7,745 nucleotides of DNA from assembly GCA_029258495.1 (NCBI GenBank), contig JARHYV010000337.1, positions 1 to 7,745 of the forward strand, read 5' to 3'. The notes beneath the pieces were generated by a model. That model ran no database searches. It was not told where the DNA came from and saw nothing but the letters and a program-made list of their open reading frames with translations. Below are positions 6,067 through 7,745 of the stretch, piece by piece. Source of the stretch: Faecousia sp. (GTDB lineage Bacteria > Bacillota > Clostridia > Oscillospirales > Oscillospiraceae). A program made the translations under genes and the position numbers. Position 1 is the first letter of the stretch. Each line of letters opens with the position of its first letter.

Positions 6067-7745
6067 ATGGAGAATGATAAATACATCGGCCGGCTTTTGG
6101 ACGGTCGGTACGAGATCTTGGAAGTGATCGGGACGGGCGGCATGGCAGTCGTTTATAAGGCGCGATGCCATCGGCTGAATCGACTGGTCGCCATCAAGAT
6201 TTTGAAGGATGACCTGTCACAGGACGAGGAATTCCGCCGCCGTTTCCATGCGGAAAGCCAGGCGGTTGCGATGCTCAGTCATCCCAATATTATGGCAGTG
6301 TATGATGTTTCGACCTCGGACGAGGCGGATTACATCGTTATGGAACTGATCGACGGCATCACCCTGAAGCAGTACATGGAAAAGAAGGGGACACTGAACT
6401 GGAAGGAAACCCTTCATTTCAGCATGCAGATCGCCAAAGCACTGGAGCATGCCCACAGCCGTGGAATCGTCCATCGGGACATCAAGCCTCATAATGTGAT
6501 GGTGCTGAAAAACGGCAGTGTAAAGGTAACGGATTTCGGCATTGCAAGGATCATGTCCAAGAGCAATACCCTGACAAAGGAGGCTCTTGGTTCGGTGCAC
6601 TACATCTCGCCGGAGCAGGCTAAGGGCGGCAGAGTGGATGTTCGGTCTGACCTGTACTCTTTGGGCGTGGTCATGTACGAGATGATGACAGGCAGAGCCC
6701 CTTATGATGGCGAGTCCCCTGTTGCAGTTGCAATTCAGCATATCAATGGCGGAGCGCCCATGCCCTCGACACTGAATCCCAATATCCCCGGCGGCTTGGA
6801 GCAGATCATTATGAAGGCGATGTCTATCGATCCGGATCAGCGATATGCCAATGCAACCGAAATGCTGTATGATATGGAGGAGTTCCGCAAAAACCCCAGT
6901 ATCCTCTTCAATTTCGATGACAAATCCGATATTGATGCAGCGACCATGCTGAATAATATGGCACAGGCTCAGGAGCCGGTTCGGCCGGTGATGCCTGTTC
7001 AGCCCCGTACAACGGCAGAGCGTGTTGCAGGGGTGCGCCCGGATCGTCCGGAGTATCCGCCGCAGCAAAGACCTGCACAGCAAAGAGCGCCGCAGCAAAG
7101 ACCGCCTCAGTCCCAGCAGCGCAATCGTCCGGGAACAGACCCCAGAAGAGTGAACCGGGAAGGGGATCCCAGACGGATGCCGGATGCAGGACGCAGTCCC
7201 AATCCCAACCGCGCAGCCAGACAGCGTTCGGAGGAAGAACAGGAAAACCGGAATCGCAATATTACCGTGGCAGTGGCTGTCTGCTCGGCTGTGGCAGTGG
7301 TTGCGATCCTGATCTTCTTGGTGGCGCTGCTGAATGGCGGATTGTTCCGAAACAATACGGAAATGACAGCCGTCCCCAATCTGGTGGGTAAGATCTATGC
7401 GGAAGTGGATCGCAAGGCATATCCAAACATTGAGATCGTACAGGGTGACCGCGCATTCAGTGACGAGTATGCAGAAGGTGTGATCATGGATCAGAAACCT
7501 AAGGCAAAGGAACAGCTCCCTGTCGGCGGACAGCTGACGGTTTATGTCAGCATGGGACCGGAGAAGGATGAGCTTTCGCCCATTGCCGATCTGACCGGAA
7601 TGACCAAGGATGCAGCGCAGAACTATCTCAATGCGCTGAAGGGAGATTTGGTTGCAAAGTTTGAGGAAGTCTTTGATGATACCATCAAAGAAGGACAGGT
7701 GGTCAAGACCGATCCGGCTAAGGGAACACAGCTTGAGCGCGGGCA
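6067..7745 (+). CDS. prkC: PASTA-domain membrane serine/threonine kinase PrkC/Stk1 type (3' partial)
   Basis: The frame stays open to the window end, giving 559 residues. It is a eukaryotic-like Ser/Thr kinase with a cytoplasmic catalytic domain and an extracellular wall-sensing part. The kinase domain spans about residues 14-275. It has the glycine loop IGTGGMAVVY (21-30), Lys44 in VAIK, helix C Glu63, HRDIKPHN (136-143, catalytic Asp138), DFG (156-158) and GSVHYISPEQAKGG ending the activation loop. Thr168 and Thr170 are candidate autophosphorylation sites. A charged Pro/Gln/Arg-rich linker (about 300-398) leads to one transmembrane helix (399-422), with basic residues on the cytoplasmic side. 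PASTA repeat 1 covers about 434-497, and repeat 2 starts near 503 and is cut by the window edge. B. subtilis PrkC has about 648 residues and three PASTA repeats, so at least the rest of repeat 2 is missing. PASTA repeats bind muropeptides or lipid II in relatives. The neighbouring phosphatase is the expected antagonist. Confidence 0.96.
   Translation, partial: MENDKYIGRLLDGRYEILEVIGTGGMAVVYKARCHRLNRLVAIKILKDDLSQDEEFRRRFHAESQAVAMLSHPNIMAVYDVSTSDEADYIVMELIDGITLKQYMEKKGTLNWKETLHFSMQIAKALEHAHSRGIVHRDIKPHNVMVLKNGSVKVTDFGIARIMSKSNTLTKEALGSVHYISPEQAKGGRVDVRSDLYSLGVVMYEMMTGRAPYDGESPVAVAIQHINGGAPMPSTLNPNIPGGLEQIIMKAMSIDPDQRYANATEMLYDMEEFRKNPSILFNFDDKSDIDAATMLNNMAQAQEPVRPVMPVQPRTTAERVAGVRPDRPEYPPQQRPAQQRAPQQRPPQSQQRNRPGTDPRRVNREGDPRRMPDAGRSPNPNRAARQRSEEEQENRNRNITVAVAVCSAVAVVAILIFLVALLNGGLFRNNTEMTAVPNLVGKIYAEVDRKAYPNIEIVQGDRAFSDEYAEGVIMDQKPKAKEQLPVGGQLTVYVSMGPEKDELSPIADLTGMTKDAAQNYLNALKGDLVAKFEEVFDDTIKEGQVVKTDPAKGTQLERG
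7063..7107 (+). repeat. Three-copy 15-base tandem repeat in the prkC linker
   Basis: CAGCAAAGA recurs at exactly 15-base spacing (7063, 7078 and 7093), each copy followed by a six-base spacer coding for Pro/Ala. It encodes QQRPA, QQRAP and QQRPP (residues 333-347), followed by a degenerate continuation QSQQR. The period is a multiple of three, so gain or loss of a unit would keep the frame and change only the juxtamembrane linker length. Confidence 0.8.
7261..7332 (+). other. Transmembrane helix segment of PrkC
   Basis: Residues 399-422 are an uninterrupted run of hydrophobic and small residues (from ITVAVAV to FLVALLN), preceded by an Arg/Asn/Glu-rich stretch. This is the only membrane segment in the protein. 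It places the kinase domain inside the cell and the PASTA repeats outside by the positive-inside rule. Confidence 0.9.
7366..7745 (+). other. Extracellular PASTA repeats (one complete, one cut)
   Basis: Repeat 1 runs from VPNLVGKIYAE to LTVYVSMG, with the typical core GVIMDQKPKAKEQLPVGG. Repeat 2 begins at PIADLTGMTKDAAQNYL and reaches GQVVKTDPAKGTQLERG, where the window ends just before its last strand. Both keep the turn pattern of a Pro followed by Lys and Gly ahead of the final strand. More repeats may follow outside the window. Confidence 0.88.

Noticed and set aside
5325..6143. A 272-codon open frame on the minus strand opposite prpC
   Set aside because: It covers an intact PPM phosphatase gene and has no recognisable domain of its own. 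It also runs through the prpC-prkC gap and over the kinase start.
6217..7098. A 293-codon open frame on the minus strand opposite the kinase gene
   Set aside because: The + strand carries every kinase subdomain in the right order. The antisense product is a His/Cys/Arg-rich sequence with no family signature and is a shadow.
1..7745. Search for mobile elements, CRISPR arrays, tRNA or rRNA genes, riboswitches and a novel system
   Set aside because: Coding sequence of recognised housekeeping genes fills the window, with gaps of at most 25 bases. There are no spaced repeats of CRISPR type, terminal inverted repeats or structured leaders.

Overview
The window is an ordinary, densely packed housekeeping segment of a bacterial chromosome. 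All seven genes lie on the + strand and read as one operon-like run: priA (5' end missing), def, fmt, rsmB, rlmN, prpC and prkC (3' end missing). This order matches the conserved Bacillota arrangement known from Bacillus subtilis (priA ... def-fmt-rsmB-rlmN-prpC-prkC). The protein sequences, strong AAGGAGG-type ribosome binding sites and moderate GC content (mid-50s percent by eye) fit a Clostridia member. A Ruminococcaceae/Oscillospiraceae-type gut anaerobe is my best guess, but this is inferred from protein style and not from a marker gene.

Layout: 1-1513 is the helicase and zinc-binding part of the replication restart helicase PriA. The window opens just downstream of where the Walker A motif should be. 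1531-2001 is peptide deformylase and 2022-2939 is methionyl-tRNA formyltransferase; together they add and remove the formyl group on initiator methionine. 2941-4257 is the 16S rRNA m5C967 methyltransferase RsmB. 4254-5288 is the radical-SAM 23S rRNA/tRNA adenine C2-methyltransferase RlmN. 5310-6041 is a PP2C-type Ser/Thr phosphatase. 6067 to the window end is a membrane-anchored PASTA-domain Ser/Thr kinase of the PrkC/Stk1 type, cut inside its second PASTA repeat.

Intergenic gaps are 17, 20, 1, -4, 21 and 25 bases. No gap can hold a full promoter or a rho-independent terminator, so co-transcription and translational coupling are the simplest reading. The first six genes maintain replication, start-methionine processing and rRNA modification. 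The last two form an opposed kinase/phosphatase pair that in relatives senses cell-wall fragments and controls growth and dormancy.

I looked for an undescribed system and did not find one. There is no mobile element, RNA gene, CRISPR array, unexplained ORF or gap over 25 bases. The findings are modest: motif variants in conserved enzymes, a short tandem repeat in the kinase linker, and the tight coupling of fmt to rsmB with no gene between them.
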